A DNA stretch of 64,000 bases from Clostridia bacterium (GTDB taxonomy: Bacteria > Bacillota > Clostridia > Christensenellales > Borkfalkiaceae): the NCBI GenBank assembly GCA_017399185.1, contig JAFQEA010000002.1, positions 124,001 to 188,000 of the forward strand, written 5' to 3'. The translations under genes were made by a program, and so were the position numbers. Of the stretch, positions 25,820-34,955 are shown one piece after another. Under the pieces are notes generated by a model that saw only the letters and a list, made by a program, of their open reading frames with translations, was not told the origin of the DNA and ran no database searches. The number at the start of each line of letters is the position of its first letter. Position 1 is the first letter of the stretch.

Positions 25820-26900
25820 TTTTACCACCTTCCACAACAAATTTTTTGCATTCAAGCCCGTCAAACACGTCTTCATCAACGTGCGTGCAGGTAACGATTG
25901 TCTGAACGCCGCTTATAAGCTTTAATAATCTTTGCTGGCGGGACTTATCAAGCTCACTCATCGCATCGTCCAAAATAAGTATCGGGTACTCGCCAAAATG
26001 CTGGTTATAAATATCAAGCTCGGCAAGTTTTAGCGATAACGCTGCCGTCCTTTGCTGACCTTGTGAGCCAAAAACCCTTACGTCTTCGCCGTTTAAGGTT
26101 ATCTTTAAGTCGTCGCGGTGAGGGCCAACTGTAGTGTAACCTAAAACAAGGTCACGCTCAACCGTGTCGGCAAGTGCCTGTTTTATCTCAAGAGCAATTT
26201 CTTTAGCATCCCCTTGATAGTTAGATGCGCCTGTCACCTTTAAAACTTCCTTGCCGTCAGTGATAAAGGCGTGCGCCTTTTGGGCAGCCGGCGAAAGCTT
26301 GCTTATAAAATCGTTGCGCCAAAATATAACCTCGCCCGCGTAAAGGGATAACTGCTCATCCCAGATGGGCAAGGTATCCAAAACCAAGTCCCTATCAGGG
26401 TTTTTTAACAGGTTGTTGCGCTGCTCTAATATCTTTTTGTACTTTGAAAGTGCGTAAAAATACCGTTTTGACAGCTGTGAGATTGAAATATCAATAAATC
26501 TGCGCCTGTCTTCAGGGCTTTCCTGGATAAGCTTAAGCTCGGTCGGGCTGAAAAACACGGCAAAAATGTTACCTAAAAGCTCACCAACCTTTTTTGTTTC
26601 GATGCCGTTTATGGTTACTTTTTTATTGCTGTCCTTATAATACTGAATTTTTGACGAAAGCGTTCCGTAGCGCGACTGTGCCGTTGCGGAAATTTCCGCG
26701 TAAGCTTCACCATAGCGTATCACCTGCTTATCGCGGCGCGCCCTTGGTGAAAACCCCGTCGCTAGCAAAAAAACGGCTTCGGCGCAGTTGGTCTTGCCTT
26801 GCGCGTTTTTACCCATAATCAAATTTATGCCGTCAGAAAACTCATAAATTTCACTTTCATAATTGCGAAAGTTATTAAGTTGTAATTTTTTTATAAACAT
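25812..26900 (-). CDS. recF: RecF recombination mediator
   Basis: A 362-residue SMC-like ATPase of usual length: N-terminal FRNYESEIYEF and Walker A MGKNAQGKTN, the family motif SPTELKLIQESPEDRRRF, GPHRDDLKI, signature FGSQGQQRTAALSLK and Walker B ILILDDAMSELD. RecF loads RecA at gaps through RecR and RecO. AAAGG precedes the ATG. In many bacteria recF follows dnaA and dnaN on the same strand; here it points away from dnaA, no dnaN lies between, and it is followed by tcdA. Confidence 0.95.
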   Translation of the reverse strand: MFIKKLQLNNFRNYESEIYEFSDGINLIMGKNAQGKTNCAEAVFLLATGFSPRARRDKQVIRYGEAYAEISATAQSRYGTLSSKIQYYKDSNKKVTINGIETKKVGELLGNIFAVFFSPTELKLIQESPEDRRRFIDISISQLSKRYFYALSKYKKILEQRNNLLKNPDRDLVLDTLPIWDEQLSLYAGEVIFWRNDFISKLSPAAQKAHAFITDGKEVLKVTGASNYQGDAKEIALEIKQALADTVERDLVLGYTTVGPHRDDLKITLNGEDVRVFGSQGQQRTAALSLKLAELDIYNQHFGEYPILILDDAMSELDKSRQQRLLKLISGVQTIVTCTHVDEDVFDGLECKKFVVEGGKIV

Positions 26901-26922
26901 TTGTTACCTTTGGCATAAAACC

Positions 26923-26951
26923 TTGATTTTTTTTTGCTTTTATAATACAAT
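26923..26951 (+). promoter_or_regulatory. dnaA promoter
   Basis: TTGATT (26923-26928), 17 bp, TACAAT (26946-26951). The leader is about 100 nt and carries a DnaA-box-like site. Confidence 0.55.
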
Positions 26952-26960
26952 TATATAATA

Positions 26961-26989
26961 ATTATATAAACTATTGAATTTAAAGTCAA
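26961..26989 (-). promoter_or_regulatory. recF promoter
   Basis: Minus-strand TTGACT (26984-26989), 17 bp, perfect TATAAT (26961-26966), about 60 nt before the recF ATG; divergent from the dnaA promoter. Confidence 0.75.
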
Positions 26990-27002
26990 GATAATTTTTA
27001 GT

Positions 27003-27011
27003 TTACCCACA
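27003..27011 (+). promoter_or_regulatory. DnaA-box-like site upstream of dnaA
   Basis: TTACCCACA differs by one base from the DnaA box TTATCCACA. It follows a very AT-rich stretch (26941-27000). Possible autoregulation or part of an origin. Confidence 0.45.
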
Positions 27012-27057
27012 AAAAACCAACTAAAACACGCGACGCAAGGATAAAATAAGGATATTT

Positions 27058-28386
27058 ATGGAAAGTTACGAAATTCTTTGGAAAAACACCCTACAGGAAC
27101 TTGAAAAAACAATAAGCAATATTACACTTTCAATGCTCGAAAAGCTTTCCGCAATCGACCTTGTTGGCAGTACCCTTATTTTAAAGTCGCCAACCCAATC
27201 GTTTGCCAACCACGCAACAAGGGTTTCTGACAAGATTAACGAAGCTTTTAAAAGTGCCGAAACTGGCATAACCGACTTTAAAATTTACGTTGGTGACAGC
27301 ACTTCTGTTTTTTACGCTTCCCAAAAAGAGCCTGAAGAAATGTCTTCACCGATCGACCCTAAATACACGTTCGATTCATTTGTGGTTGGCGCAAACAACC
27401 GCTATCTTTACGCTGCCGCAAAGGCCGTTGCAGACGATCCGTGCAATAGCTACAATCCGCTGTTTATTTACGGCGATACGGGCCTTGGCAAAACACACAT
27501 AATGCACGCCATTGCAAACAGCTTAAAGAAAAACCACCCAAACCTTAACGTTTTGTACGCCACCTGCGAAAAGTTCACAAACGACCTTATTAACACAATC
27601 CGCCAAGGTAAGGCATATTCAGCTGGCAGCGAAACTTTTAGAAACCGCTACCGCAACGTTGACGTTTTGATTATTGACGACGTGCAGTTTTTGGCTAAAA
27701 AGCAGTCCACGCAGGAAGAATTCTTCCATACCTTTAACGAGCTTTATGGTAAAAACAAGCAAATCATTTTATCGGCAGACTGCCAGCCAAAGGATATTGC
27801 CCTTTTAGAAGAAAGACTGTTAACACGCTTCCAGGGCGGCTTGATGGCACAGGTTTTACCGCCTGACATTGAAACAAAGATTGCAATTATCCAGAAAAAG
27901 GCTGAAGAAAAGAAATATATTTTAAGCTTTGAAATCGCATCGTATTTAGCGGAAAATTCCGATGACGACGTCAGATCGCTTGAAGGCTTATTAAACAAGG
28001 TTATTTTTGCATCGCTACTTAACGAAGCACCTATTACCCTATCCCTTGCGATGGAAGCTTTATCGGTTTCACGCCCACAAGAAGATAAGGAAGAACAAAT
28101 TACCCCGTCAACCATTATCAACACGGTTTGCAACTTCTATAAGATTGCAAAAGCTGACCTGCTTGGCAAAAAGAAGAATAAAGAGCTTGTTGAGCCGCGC
28201 CAGATTTGCACCTATCTTATAACCGAGCTTTTGTCAATCCCACTTGTATCTGTTGGTCAGGCAATGGGCGGCAAGGACCACACGACGGTAATTTACACGC
28301 GTGATAAAATTGCAGATTTAATCAAAAAAGACCCACGCGTTGCAACCGAAGTTAACGACCTTAAGAACCTTATTTTAAAGAAATAA
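27058..28386 (+). CDS. dnaA: Chromosomal replication initiator DnaA
   Basis: A 442-residue DnaA of normal size. Domain I is at 1 to about 85, a short linker follows, domain III is AAA+ with KYTFDSFVVGANN, Walker A GDTGLGKTH and Walker B LIIDDVQFL, and domain IV has the DnaA-box-binding helix AMGGKDHTTVIYT. DnaA opens the origin and regulates its own promoter. AAGGA lies 9 nt before the ATG. It is followed by mnmG on the same strand and is divergent from recF. Confidence 0.97.
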   Translation: MESYEILWKNTLQELEKTISNITLSMLEKLSAIDLVGSTLILKSPTQSFANHATRVSDKINEAFKSAETGITDFKIYVGDSTSVFYASQKEPEEMSSPIDPKYTFDSFVVGANNRYLYAAAKAVADDPCNSYNPLFIYGDTGLGKTHIMHAIANSLKKNHPNLNVLYATCEKFTNDLINTIRQGKAYSAGSETFRNRYRNVDVLIIDDVQFLAKKQSTQEEFFHTFNELYGKNKQIILSADCQPKDIALLEERLLTRFQGGLMAQVLPPDIETKIAIIQKKAEEKKYILSFEIASYLAENSDDDVRSLEGLLNKVIFASLLNEAPITLSLAMEALSVSRPQEDKEEQITPSTIINTVCNFYKIAKADLLGKKKNKELVEPRQICTYLITELLSIPLVSVGQAMGGKDHTTVIYTRDKIADLIKKDPRVATEVNDLKNLILKK

Positions 28387-28404
28387 TTTATAAAAACTTT
28401 ATTG

Positions 28405-28430
28405 CGCCGTTTTACCAAAAAACGGCGTTT
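28405..28430 (+). terminator. Hairpin after dnaA, possible terminator
   Basis: CGCCGTTTT / AAAACGGCG, 9 bp with a 5-nt loop, followed by only TTT before a DnaA-box-like site. Could terminate dnaA or be an origin structure. Confidence 0.5.
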
Positions 28431-28474
28431 ATCCATTAAAAACGCGCCGCTTATTTGTTTATGATTTATCCAAA
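28429..28474 (+). promoter_or_regulatory. Two DnaA-box-like sites between dnaA and mnmG
   Basis: TTATCCATT (28429-28437, two mismatches) and TTATCCAAA (28466-28474, one mismatch), same strand. With the site before dnaA they hint at an origin around dnaA, but three imperfect boxes are weak evidence. Confidence 0.35.
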
Positions 28475-28484
28475 AAAGTGGCGA

Positions 28485-28508
28485 TAACGGGCTTATATGA
28501 AGACTTTT
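28485..28508 (+). repeat. TATAG element copy 13 (spans the mnmG start codon)
   Basis: Core TAACGGGCTTATAT, then gaagactttt: the element's centre provides the ATG of mnmG and its tail encodes the first codons (MKTF). Confidence 0.65.
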
Positions 28509-30353
28509 TACGTTGAAGACAATTTTGATGCAATAGTTTGCGGTGCAGGACACGCAGGTGTTGAAGCGGCTCTAGCTCTTTCTAAACTTGGCAAAAAAAC
28601 CGCACTATTAACCCTTAACCCCGACAGCATTTCCTTTATGGCGTGCAACCCGTCAATCGGCGGCACGGCAAAGGGACATTTGGTAAGGGAAATTGATGCG
28701 CTTGGCGGTCTTATGGGCATTGCGGCAGATAAAACAATGCTGCAGATAAAAATGCTTAACCGCGGCAAGGGCGCGGCAGTACAAAGCTTAAGGGCGCAGA
28801 CCGATAAAAACTATTACCATCGCTATATAAAGGGCGTTTTAGAAAAGACAGATAATTTACGCATACTATCTGCTGAAGTCGTTGAAGTATTAACCGAAAA
28901 CGGCGAAGCTTGTGGCGTAAAGACGTCTTACGGCAGCATTTTAACGGCTAAAGCCGTTATTTTATGCACGGGCGTTTATCTTAAATCACGCATTATTGCG
29001 GGGGACTGGTCAAAAAACACGGGGCCGAACGGGTTTGAAGCCGCAAACGGCTTGACCGATAACCTTATTAAGCTTGGCTTTAGCATACGCCGCTTTAAAA
29101 CGGGTACGCCGGCACGCCTTGACAAGCGCACGATTGACTTTTCGGTTATGGAACGTCAGGACGGCGAAACAAACGTTTATCCGTTTTCCTTTTTATCAGA
29201 GCAGCTGCCCGAAAAGCAAACGCCTTGCTACTTGACCTATACCAACGAAACCACACACCAGATAATAAAAGACAACCTACACCGCTCACCCTTATATAAC
29301 GGCACGATTTCAGGCACGGGGCCAAGGTATTGCCCGTCCATTGAAACCAAGGTTGACCGCTTTAAGGACAAGGAACGCCACCAGGTTTTTTTAGAGCCTG
29401 AAGGCGCTGACACGGACGAAATTTACGCGCAAGGCTTGTCAACTTCACTCCCACACGACGTACAAAAAGCCCTCTATAGGTCGGTTAAAGGCCTTGAACG
29501 CTGTGAATTCGTAAGATACGCTTACGCAATCGAATACGACTGCATTGACAGCTTGGACTTACTGCCAACGCTCCAATACAAAAAGATAAAAGGGCTTTAT
29601 ACGGCCGGTCAGTTAAACGGCACAAGCGGTTATGAAGAAGCCGCCGCACAAGGTCTTATGGCGGGCATTAACGCCGCGCTGTATCTTGACGGCAAGCCGC
29701 CGTTTGTACTCTCACGCGACCAAGCCTACATCGGCGTATTGATTGACGACCTTGTAACAAAAGGCACGGATGAGCCTTACAGAATGATGACGTCCCGCGC
29801 GGAATACCGCATCTTTTTGCGCCAGGACAACGCGGATATCCGCTTAACACAGCTAGGCCGCGATATCGGGCTTGTTGACGATTACCGCTACAAGGTTTTC
29901 ACCGACAAGCTTAAACGCATTGAAGACGCTAAAAAGGAATTTGAAATTTTGCGCTCCCCTAAAGAAGTCAGAAGCTTCGTTACCAAATACGGCGGAGAGC
30001 TTAACGGCGGTATATCTTACGCAGGCATGGTTAAGCGCGGAATCCCCCTTGCAGATATCATAGCAGAGTTTGGCGTGTTTAAGGATTTGGGGTACGACGT
30101 TTTAGAAACCTTGGAAACAGACGCAAAATATTCAGGGTATTTAGAGCGCGGCCTTTTAGAAATCAACCGCGCAAAGCGATTGGAAGACAAGAAAATCCCT
30201 GCGGATATCGACTATTTATCCCTTGAAGGCTTACGCCTTGAAGCACGAGAAAAGCTTGATAAAATAAGACCGTTAAATTTAGGTCAGGCAGGCAGAATTT
30301 CGGGCGTAAACCCCGCAGACATTGCAGTACTTATGGTTTATTTGAATAAGTAA
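28497..30353 (+). CDS. mnmG: tRNA uridine 5-carboxymethylaminomethyl modification enzyme MnmG
   Basis: A 618-residue FAD protein. FDAIVCGAGHAGVEAAL is the FAD-binding loop. Also visible are CNPSIGGTAKGHLVREIDALGG, RGKGAAVQSLRAQ, a CPSIETKVDRF segment and GLYTAGQLNGTSGYEEAAAQG. With MnmE it modifies the wobble uridine of several tRNAs. The ribosome site is weak; the ATG is the only one that keeps the conserved N-terminus and it falls inside a TATAG element. mnmG genes are often near the replication origin. Confidence 0.96.
   Translation: MKTFYVEDNFDAIVCGAGHAGVEAALALSKLGKKTALLTLNPDSISFMACNPSIGGTAKGHLVREIDALGGLMGIAADKTMLQIKMLNRGKGAAVQSLRAQTDKNYYHRYIKGVLEKTDNLRILSAEVVEVLTENGEACGVKTSYGSILTAKAVILCTGVYLKSRIIAGDWSKNTGPNGFEAANGLTDNLIKLGFSIRRFKTGTPARLDKRTIDFSVMERQDGETNVYPFSFLSEQLPEKQTPCYLTYTNETTHQIIKDNLHRSPLYNGTISGTGPRYCPSIETKVDRFKDKERHQVFLEPEGADTDEIYAQGLSTSLPHDVQKALYRSVKGLERCEFVRYAYAIEYDCIDSLDLLPTLQYKKIKGLYTAGQLNGTSGYEEAAAQGLMAGINAALYLDGKPPFVLSRDQAYIGVLIDDLVTKGTDEPYRMMTSRAEYRIFLRQDNADIRLTQLGRDIGLVDDYRYKVFTDKLKRIEDAKKEFEILRSPKEVRSFVTKYGGELNGGISYAGMVKRGIPLADIIAEFGVFKDLGYDVLETLETDAKYSGYLERGLLEINRAKRLEDKKIPADIDYLSLEGLRLEAREKLDKIRPLNLGQAGRISGVNPADIAVLMVYLNK
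29464..29487 (-). repeat. TATAG element copy 14 (inside mnmG)
   Basis: Minus-strand core TAACCGACCTATAG, tail CTTTTT, antisense to the gene, encoding KALYRSVK. Confidence 0.8.
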
Positions 30354-30356
30354 AGT

Positions 30357-30389
30357 AAAAAGCGTTGCTACATTGCAACGCTTTTTTTA
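30357..30389 (+). terminator. Terminator of mnmG
   Basis: AAAAAGCGTTGC / GCAACGCTTTTTTT with a 6-nt loop directly after the mnmG stop codon. Confidence 0.9.
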
Positions 30390-30460
30390 GTGAAGAGTGA
30401 AAAGTGAAAAGTGAAGAGTTAAGGTAAACTTTTTGCTTTGCAAAAAGTCTTTATTAAATT

Positions 30461-30539
30461 TAATAAGGTTTGGTTGATTGCACTTGCAATCACCCAACTG
30501 ACCACAATTATTCATTATTCATTATTCATTATACATTAG
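30461..30539. repeat. R3 repeat, copy a
   Basis: A hairpin (TTGGTTGATTGC / GCAATCACCCAA), then three direct repeats of ttcattattca, ending at the terminator. The same order occurs at 40990-41068 and 44831-44908. Confidence 0.7.
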
Positions 30540-30567
30540 AAAAAGCAGGGTAAAAACCCTGCTTTTT
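30540..30567. terminator. Bidirectional terminator
   Basis: AAAAAGCAGGG / CCCTGCTTTTT, between converging mnmG and the following minus-strand lipoprotein. The same GCAGGG/CCCTGC stem recurs three more times in the window. Confidence 0.85.
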
Positions 30568-30588
30568 CGACCTATAGGCCCATATTAG
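30565..30588 (+). repeat. TATAG element copy 15 (overlaps a stop codon)
   Basis: Degenerate at its ends but with the intact CGACCTATAGGCCC centre; overlaps the stop codon of the minus-strand lipoprotein. Confidence 0.65.
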
Positions 30589-32678
30589 TGCATATATTCA
30601 AACATTAAACCAACCGTACCCATACCGGTACCCGGGATGCTATAGTAAAGGTTCAAAGCACCGCCTTGTACAAATGGTAAATATTCCTGATTTTGACCAA
30701 GGATAGGTTGTGAACCGTTCCAGTAAAGGAAGCTGCCGCCTGTGCTTTCTAAAACAGGTGCGCCGCCCTTTACGCCTGCTTCACCAATAGTACCTGCTAA
30801 AGTTAAGCCGTAGTATTGTGCAGCAGAGTTTGCCTTATAAGCGTATTCATCTTGTACAGGTGGAAGGTTTATACCGTGGTCAGTACCGCTAACGTTGCTG
30901 TAATATGCAGCGCCCGTACCGTAATCAATAACGTTACCGTTGATTTCAACGTAAGCTGTTTGTGCAGCGCCTGCTAAACCGCCCTTACCGTCAAGAACAA
31001 CGCAGTAAACGTTGAATAATTGCTGTTCGCCGTCTTCCTTTAAGAAAGATGCGTTGATTGGTTCTGCGCCAGGATATGCTTGTTGCATTTGAGCATTAAC
31101 CTGTGCGGCAATACCTTGTGGAATAGCGTTCAAGCTCTTAATCTGTGGCATAACGGCTGCTGCCATTTCACCAAGACCCATATAGTACCAAGCTTCGGTA
31201 CCGTCGTTCCAGTTTTCAAATACGCAGTTTGTTGCGATAACCTTGCTGATGAGAGCTACGTCATGGTTTTCAAATGATTCATCAATAACGCTTGGTGCAG
31301 CTGTTTCAACGATGATTGCAGGGCCGCCTGAGTTTTTAGCGATTACGTTGTCGCAATATAAGCCGTCGCGTGCCATCCATGCGTGGAACGGTGAGCTGAA
31401 TGAGTCATAGCATTTTAAGTTTGTAACGGTAAGCTTACCTGCACGCTTTGCAGCAGCCGTAATGAATACGCGTTTTGAAATAACGTTATCAACGGTTGTT
31501 GTTGTGTTTTCAGTCTTTACAAACATCAAGCCGCCTTGAGCGCGTTTATCGTTTGTCTTTGGTGAGTTACCGATGATGTTGAAGTTTTCAAAGTGAGCAA
31601 AGCGTTGTTCCGGTTTAAGAAGATTGCCGTTAATCATGAATAATTGTGATTGTGAAGCAATTGAGCTTGCAACAACCATGCCGTTTGAGTCGAATTCAAC
31701 AGACTTGTTGTCCATCTTAAGGATAACAGGCATTTGTGAAATATCAACCGTATAGTAGTTACCTAATACGGAGAAGCTATCGCCGTCGTTAATAAGGTTT
31801 CTTGTGTAGATACCAACTGCGCCGGCGTTCTTCATTGAGCCGTAATAGTATTTTCTGAGTGCTGCAGGAATATTTGAATTATCAATTTCTTCCTCTGAAT
31901 ATAAATAGTGTGATGGGATATCTTCAGCGGTAATGTTCATATTATCATGTAAGATAATTGCCTTAATTGAACCGGGGTCACGTGTGTAACCGTTTTCTGT
32001 TAAGAATTCATTCCAAGCCTTGTTAGCGTCGGTAATGTCTCTGCAGCCTTCGTTATTGGCAGCTGTAGCTGACTTATAGTGCATATAACCTAATTCGATT
32101 TCTTCGTAAACGTTATAGCCGTCAACAACGACAAATTCAAATGCAGCTGAATATTTAGGATCGTCAATCTGATCTTCCTTTAAGCCAGTTGGGGTAACTG
32201 TTAAGCGTACGGTTTTGCCGATAGCCTGTTCAGCAAAGTCGAATTCACATTTGATTGTATCAACTGCGTCTAAATAGGTTTCGTCTAAAACAGAATAGGT
32301 TTCGCCCGTTCTTTCTTCTAAAACGTAGGTGTATTCGTGTTCGTCAACCTGAACGGGGATTTCAAGCTCGTCTTCAAAAGTGGTATCCGGCAAGAAACGG
32401 AAAGCGTTATCGTCGCCAACCTTATAAGGTGAGTTTAAAACAAAGAATTGCTGGTCTTCGTTTTCTCTTTCGCCAGAGTTAACTAAATACGCACGGATGT
32501 TTGCAGGTAAGTTAACACCGGTTACAAAAATTTCACCTTCGTTATCTTCACCGCCCGGTGTGCTTGTGCTTGGGCCGTCGCCGGTATTGTCGGCAGGGTT
32601 GTCACCACAAGCTGTGAGTGCGAAGCTTAAACAGAATACGAGCAACATACAAAGTAAAGCTGTTAAAAGTTTCTTCAT
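30585..32678 (-). CDS. Large lipoprotein with probable beta-helix domain
   Basis: A 697-residue lipoprotein: signal peptide with lipobox LTAC, then a Gly/Asn/Pro/Thr-rich linker. Residues about 80-220 look like a small beta domain. The segment from about 330 to 500 (HFENFNIIGNSP, then LMFVKTENTTTTVDNV, then GLYCDNVIAKNSGGPAI) has regular short strands with Asn ladders, as in right-handed beta-helix proteins. Function is unknown; surface polysaccharide binding or cleavage is possible. GGAGG lies 7 nt before the ATG. It follows the ABC-2 gene cluster by 57 bp on the same strand and may be cotranscribed. Terminator at 30540-30567. Confidence 0.6.
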   Translation of the reverse strand: MKKLLTALLCMLLVFCLSFALTACGDNPADNTGDGPSTSTPGGEDNEGEIFVTGVNLPANIRAYLVNSGERENEDQQFFVLNSPYKVGDDNAFRFLPDTTFEDELEIPVQVDEHEYTYVLEERTGETYSVLDETYLDAVDTIKCEFDFAEQAIGKTVRLTVTPTGLKEDQIDDPKYSAAFEFVVVDGYNVYEEIELGYMHYKSATAANNEGCRDITDANKAWNEFLTENGYTRDPGSIKAIILHDNMNITAEDIPSHYLYSEEEIDNSNIPAALRKYYYGSMKNAGAVGIYTRNLINDGDSFSVLGNYYTVDISQMPVILKMDNKSVEFDSNGMVVASSIASQSQLFMINGNLLKPEQRFAHFENFNIIGNSPKTNDKRAQGGLMFVKTENTTTTVDNVISKRVFITAAAKRAGKLTVTNLKCYDSFSSPFHAWMARDGLYCDNVIAKNSGGPAIIVETAAPSVIDESFENHDVALISKVIATNCVFENWNDGTEAWYYMGLGEMAAAVMPQIKSLNAIPQGIAAQVNAQMQQAYPGAEPINASFLKEDGEQQLFNVYCVVLDGKGGLAGAAQTAYVEINGNVIDYGTGAAYYSNVSGTDHGINLPPVQDEYAYKANSAAQYYGLTLAGTIGEAGVKGGAPVLESTGGSFLYWNGSQPILGQNQEYLPFVQGGALNLYYSIPGTGMGTVGLMFEYMH

Positions 32679-32735
32679 TTTATGCCTCCATAAATGTAAA
32701 TTGTTTTTGTTTTTATTTATCTGACAGCAAAGCTG

Positions 32736-33248
32736 TTAAGATGCTTTGATTAAAATTGCAACCTTTAAGCTGACGTTAGCGCCGTCCTGCGGGGTTACGT
32801 CCACAAAAAAGGTGGGGTGCGCGTCGGTAAAGGTTAAAACCAGGTGGCCGTCGTCGTCGACCACGTAGGCGACGATTTCCCGATCGGCACCGCTGACCGC
32901 GTAGTTTAGCTTTTGGTTTGCAGAGTTTGTCGGCTGAACTTTAAAAGGTAATCTTATAACCAAATCGTCCTTTTCAAAATCAACGGTGTACTGGATTTGA
33001 ACGTCTGCTTTAAAGCGGTTTCTGCCGGCTTCGGTCAAAGCGACTAATTCCCTGCCGTTGTTATCAAGGTCGTACCACTCAAAATCGGCGGTCGATTTTT
33101 CAGCGTTGAGTCTTCCCTGCGGGCTGTAAATAATCTGGTTAACGTAAACGACTTCCTTCCAGAACGGGTTATCAACGCCAACAAGCCCAACGACGAAGGC
33201 TGACATCAAGTACACTATCGCAAGTATTAAAATAACTGATTTCTTCAT
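32736..33248 (-). CDS. Small exported or membrane-anchored protein, unknown
   Basis: A 170-residue protein with an N-terminal hydrophobic segment (about 4-26) lacking a lipobox, so it may be an uncleaved anchor. The rest is beta-rich (VQIQYTVDFEKDDLVIRL). AAGGAG precedes the ATG. It is 15 bp downstream of the ABC-2 permease gene and probably belongs to that operon as an accessory subunit. No family recognised. Confidence 0.6.
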   Translation of the reverse strand: MKKSVILILAIVYLMSAFVVGLVGVDNPFWKEVVYVNQIIYSPQGRLNAEKSTADFEWYDLDNNGRELVALTEAGRNRFKADVQIQYTVDFEKDDLVIRLPFKVQPTNSANQKLNYAVSGADREIVAYVVDDDGHLVLTFTDAHPTFFVDVTPQDGANVSLKVAILIKAS

Positions 33249-33263
33249 AGTATCTCCTTGCGC

Positions 33264-34955
33264 CTATTTCTCGTAGTAATAAGCTTTGACCTTGCCTATA
33301 AACATATAGAGCGTTGCCGCGCAGAAAACTGCAGCGATTGCAAAAAGCTTAACGATAGGTATAGTGTAATAAATGCCGTGCACCGAATATGGTATAAAGG
33401 TAAATAAAATTTCAGGGTTTTTGAAGAAAACAAAGGCTAAAAGCGACATAATTGCGCTTGCTATAAAGGCTAAAATTGTTGCTTTACCTTCGTTTGGGTT
33501 ATTTACACTTTCGCCAACGGTGGCGTACTGCTCGTTTTGTGGGTTCATAACGTCAAGCGTAGCGCAATAGAAGATATGACCGTATTGCATAAACAGTATT
33601 GCAAAGAATAAAAGCAATACGTCGTACCACCTAAACTCTGGCAAGAACGACCCGAAAATAATTACTGACGCCAAAACCGACGGGATTGAGAATAGTAAGA
33701 AAAAGAACAGTTTTGCAAACAATGCCTTCAAGATATTGATTGGCTTTGTCTTTTTCATATAGCCGGCTTTACCTTCACGGCTTAACAGCGTTGAAATCAA
33801 GCTGTTTGACGCGAGCAAAGGTAAAAGCATAATAAGTATGTTAAAAGTATATACAAGTTTCTTACCCGCAACGTTTGGATTTATTGCCGCATAAACGATA
33901 TTGAGCAATAGAATTAACACGGGGACTATGATATACATTGCTATAAAGGTTAAGGATACGTCGCTTGACGCAAAGCAAAGCTTGAATTCCTTTTTTAAAA
34001 GGGCGAGCCACGGGCTTGATTTTTTAACCTTTTGGGTTTTACGCGCTTTCTTTTTATCGAATTCAAAGGTCTTACTCATCATACTGAAGAAAAGTGGCCT
34101 TGAAACAAAGTACACGATAGCGCCTAAAACGGCAACTATCCCAATAAGACAGGCAAAGATTACCCAAGGTCTATAAAACAGTAAGGTGTGTACGTTGTTA
34201 ATCTTTGAACCGATTAACATTTCGATAAGATAAGAAATCGGTAAAACGTGTTTCTGGAAGCTTATTAGTATAACCCTTATTTTTTCGATAAGGTCCGTGC
34301 CTTGCTGACCGATAAGGTAAATATCCTTTGGCAGGATAGAAATAAGCCAGACTGTTGCAAAAGCACCAAAGCCAAGCGCTAAAATAAATAAAATGACTTT
34401 AACAACAGGCACTCTGTTTAAAAACCTTACCGCAAAAAGTGACGGGATTGACAATAAGCCGCTGATAAGGACGACTGCCATGCTTACAAAAAGCATTGCA
34501 AAAAGAGCCCATAAAAGTGTTATTTTGCTGATTTGACTGCTAAACATCATACAGCCTAAAAGCAGCGGCACTAAAAGTGAGTACATTTTAACCGTTTCGT
34601 AAAAATACGCAACGATAAGCTTTGATACGAAGATAACGTTGTTTTTAACCGGGAAGGTTATCAAAACCTTGTTATCGCCTGCAAAATACAGTGATTTAAC
34701 AAGACCAACCGTACAAGTTATTATTGACGTTAATATAAGAAACGTTGCAATAACAACCATTAATTTATCAACGTCTGCACGGTCGATAAGCATTGTCGTT
34801 AACAAAAGGCACAATACGTATGCAACAGCGCCAACCACCAAAAATTTAGCAAGGGTTAAAACGATTTTTTGTATAAGCGTTTTGGTTGACTTTACAAAGC
34901 TTAAATCAAGTTTGTCCTTTAACTGCATAAGGACTAAAGTTTTTAAGTACTTCAT
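33264..34955 (-). CDS. ABC-2 type permease
   Basis: A 563-residue polytopic protein with about twelve hydrophobic segments and a basic cytoplasmic loop near the middle (KKARKTQKVKKSS). The layout fits large exporter-type permeases of the ABC-2 class. It overlaps the preceding ATPase-fusion gene by 4 nt (ATGA) and has AAGGGGGTG upstream, so the two are translated together and almost certainly form one transporter. The substrate is unknown. Confidence 0.75.
   Translation of the reverse strand: MKYLKTLVLMQLKDKLDLSFVKSTKTLIQKIVLTLAKFLVVGAVAYVLCLLLTTMLIDRADVDKLMVVIATFLILTSIITCTVGLVKSLYFAGDNKVLITFPVKNNVIFVSKLIVAYFYETVKMYSLLVPLLLGCMMFSSQISKITLLWALFAMLFVSMAVVLISGLLSIPSLFAVRFLNRVPVVKVILFILALGFGAFATVWLISILPKDIYLIGQQGTDLIEKIRVILISFQKHVLPISYLIEMLIGSKINNVHTLLFYRPWVIFACLIGIVAVLGAIVYFVSRPLFFSMMSKTFEFDKKKARKTQKVKKSSPWLALLKKEFKLCFASSDVSLTFIAMYIIVPVLILLLNIVYAAINPNVAGKKLVYTFNILIMLLPLLASNSLISTLLSREGKAGYMKKTKPINILKALFAKLFFFLLFSIPSVLASVIIFGSFLPEFRWYDVLLLFFAILFMQYGHIFYCATLDVMNPQNEQYATVGESVNNPNEGKATILAFIASAIMSLLAFVFFKNPEILFTFIPYSVHGIYYTIPIVKLFAIAAVFCAATLYMFIGKVKAYYYEK

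Noticed and set aside
32700..32740. Terminator between the small exported protein and the 697-residue lipoprotein
   Set aside because: The ACAGC/GCTGT hairpin is only 5 bp and lacks a T-run on the transcribed strand, so cotranscription remains possible.
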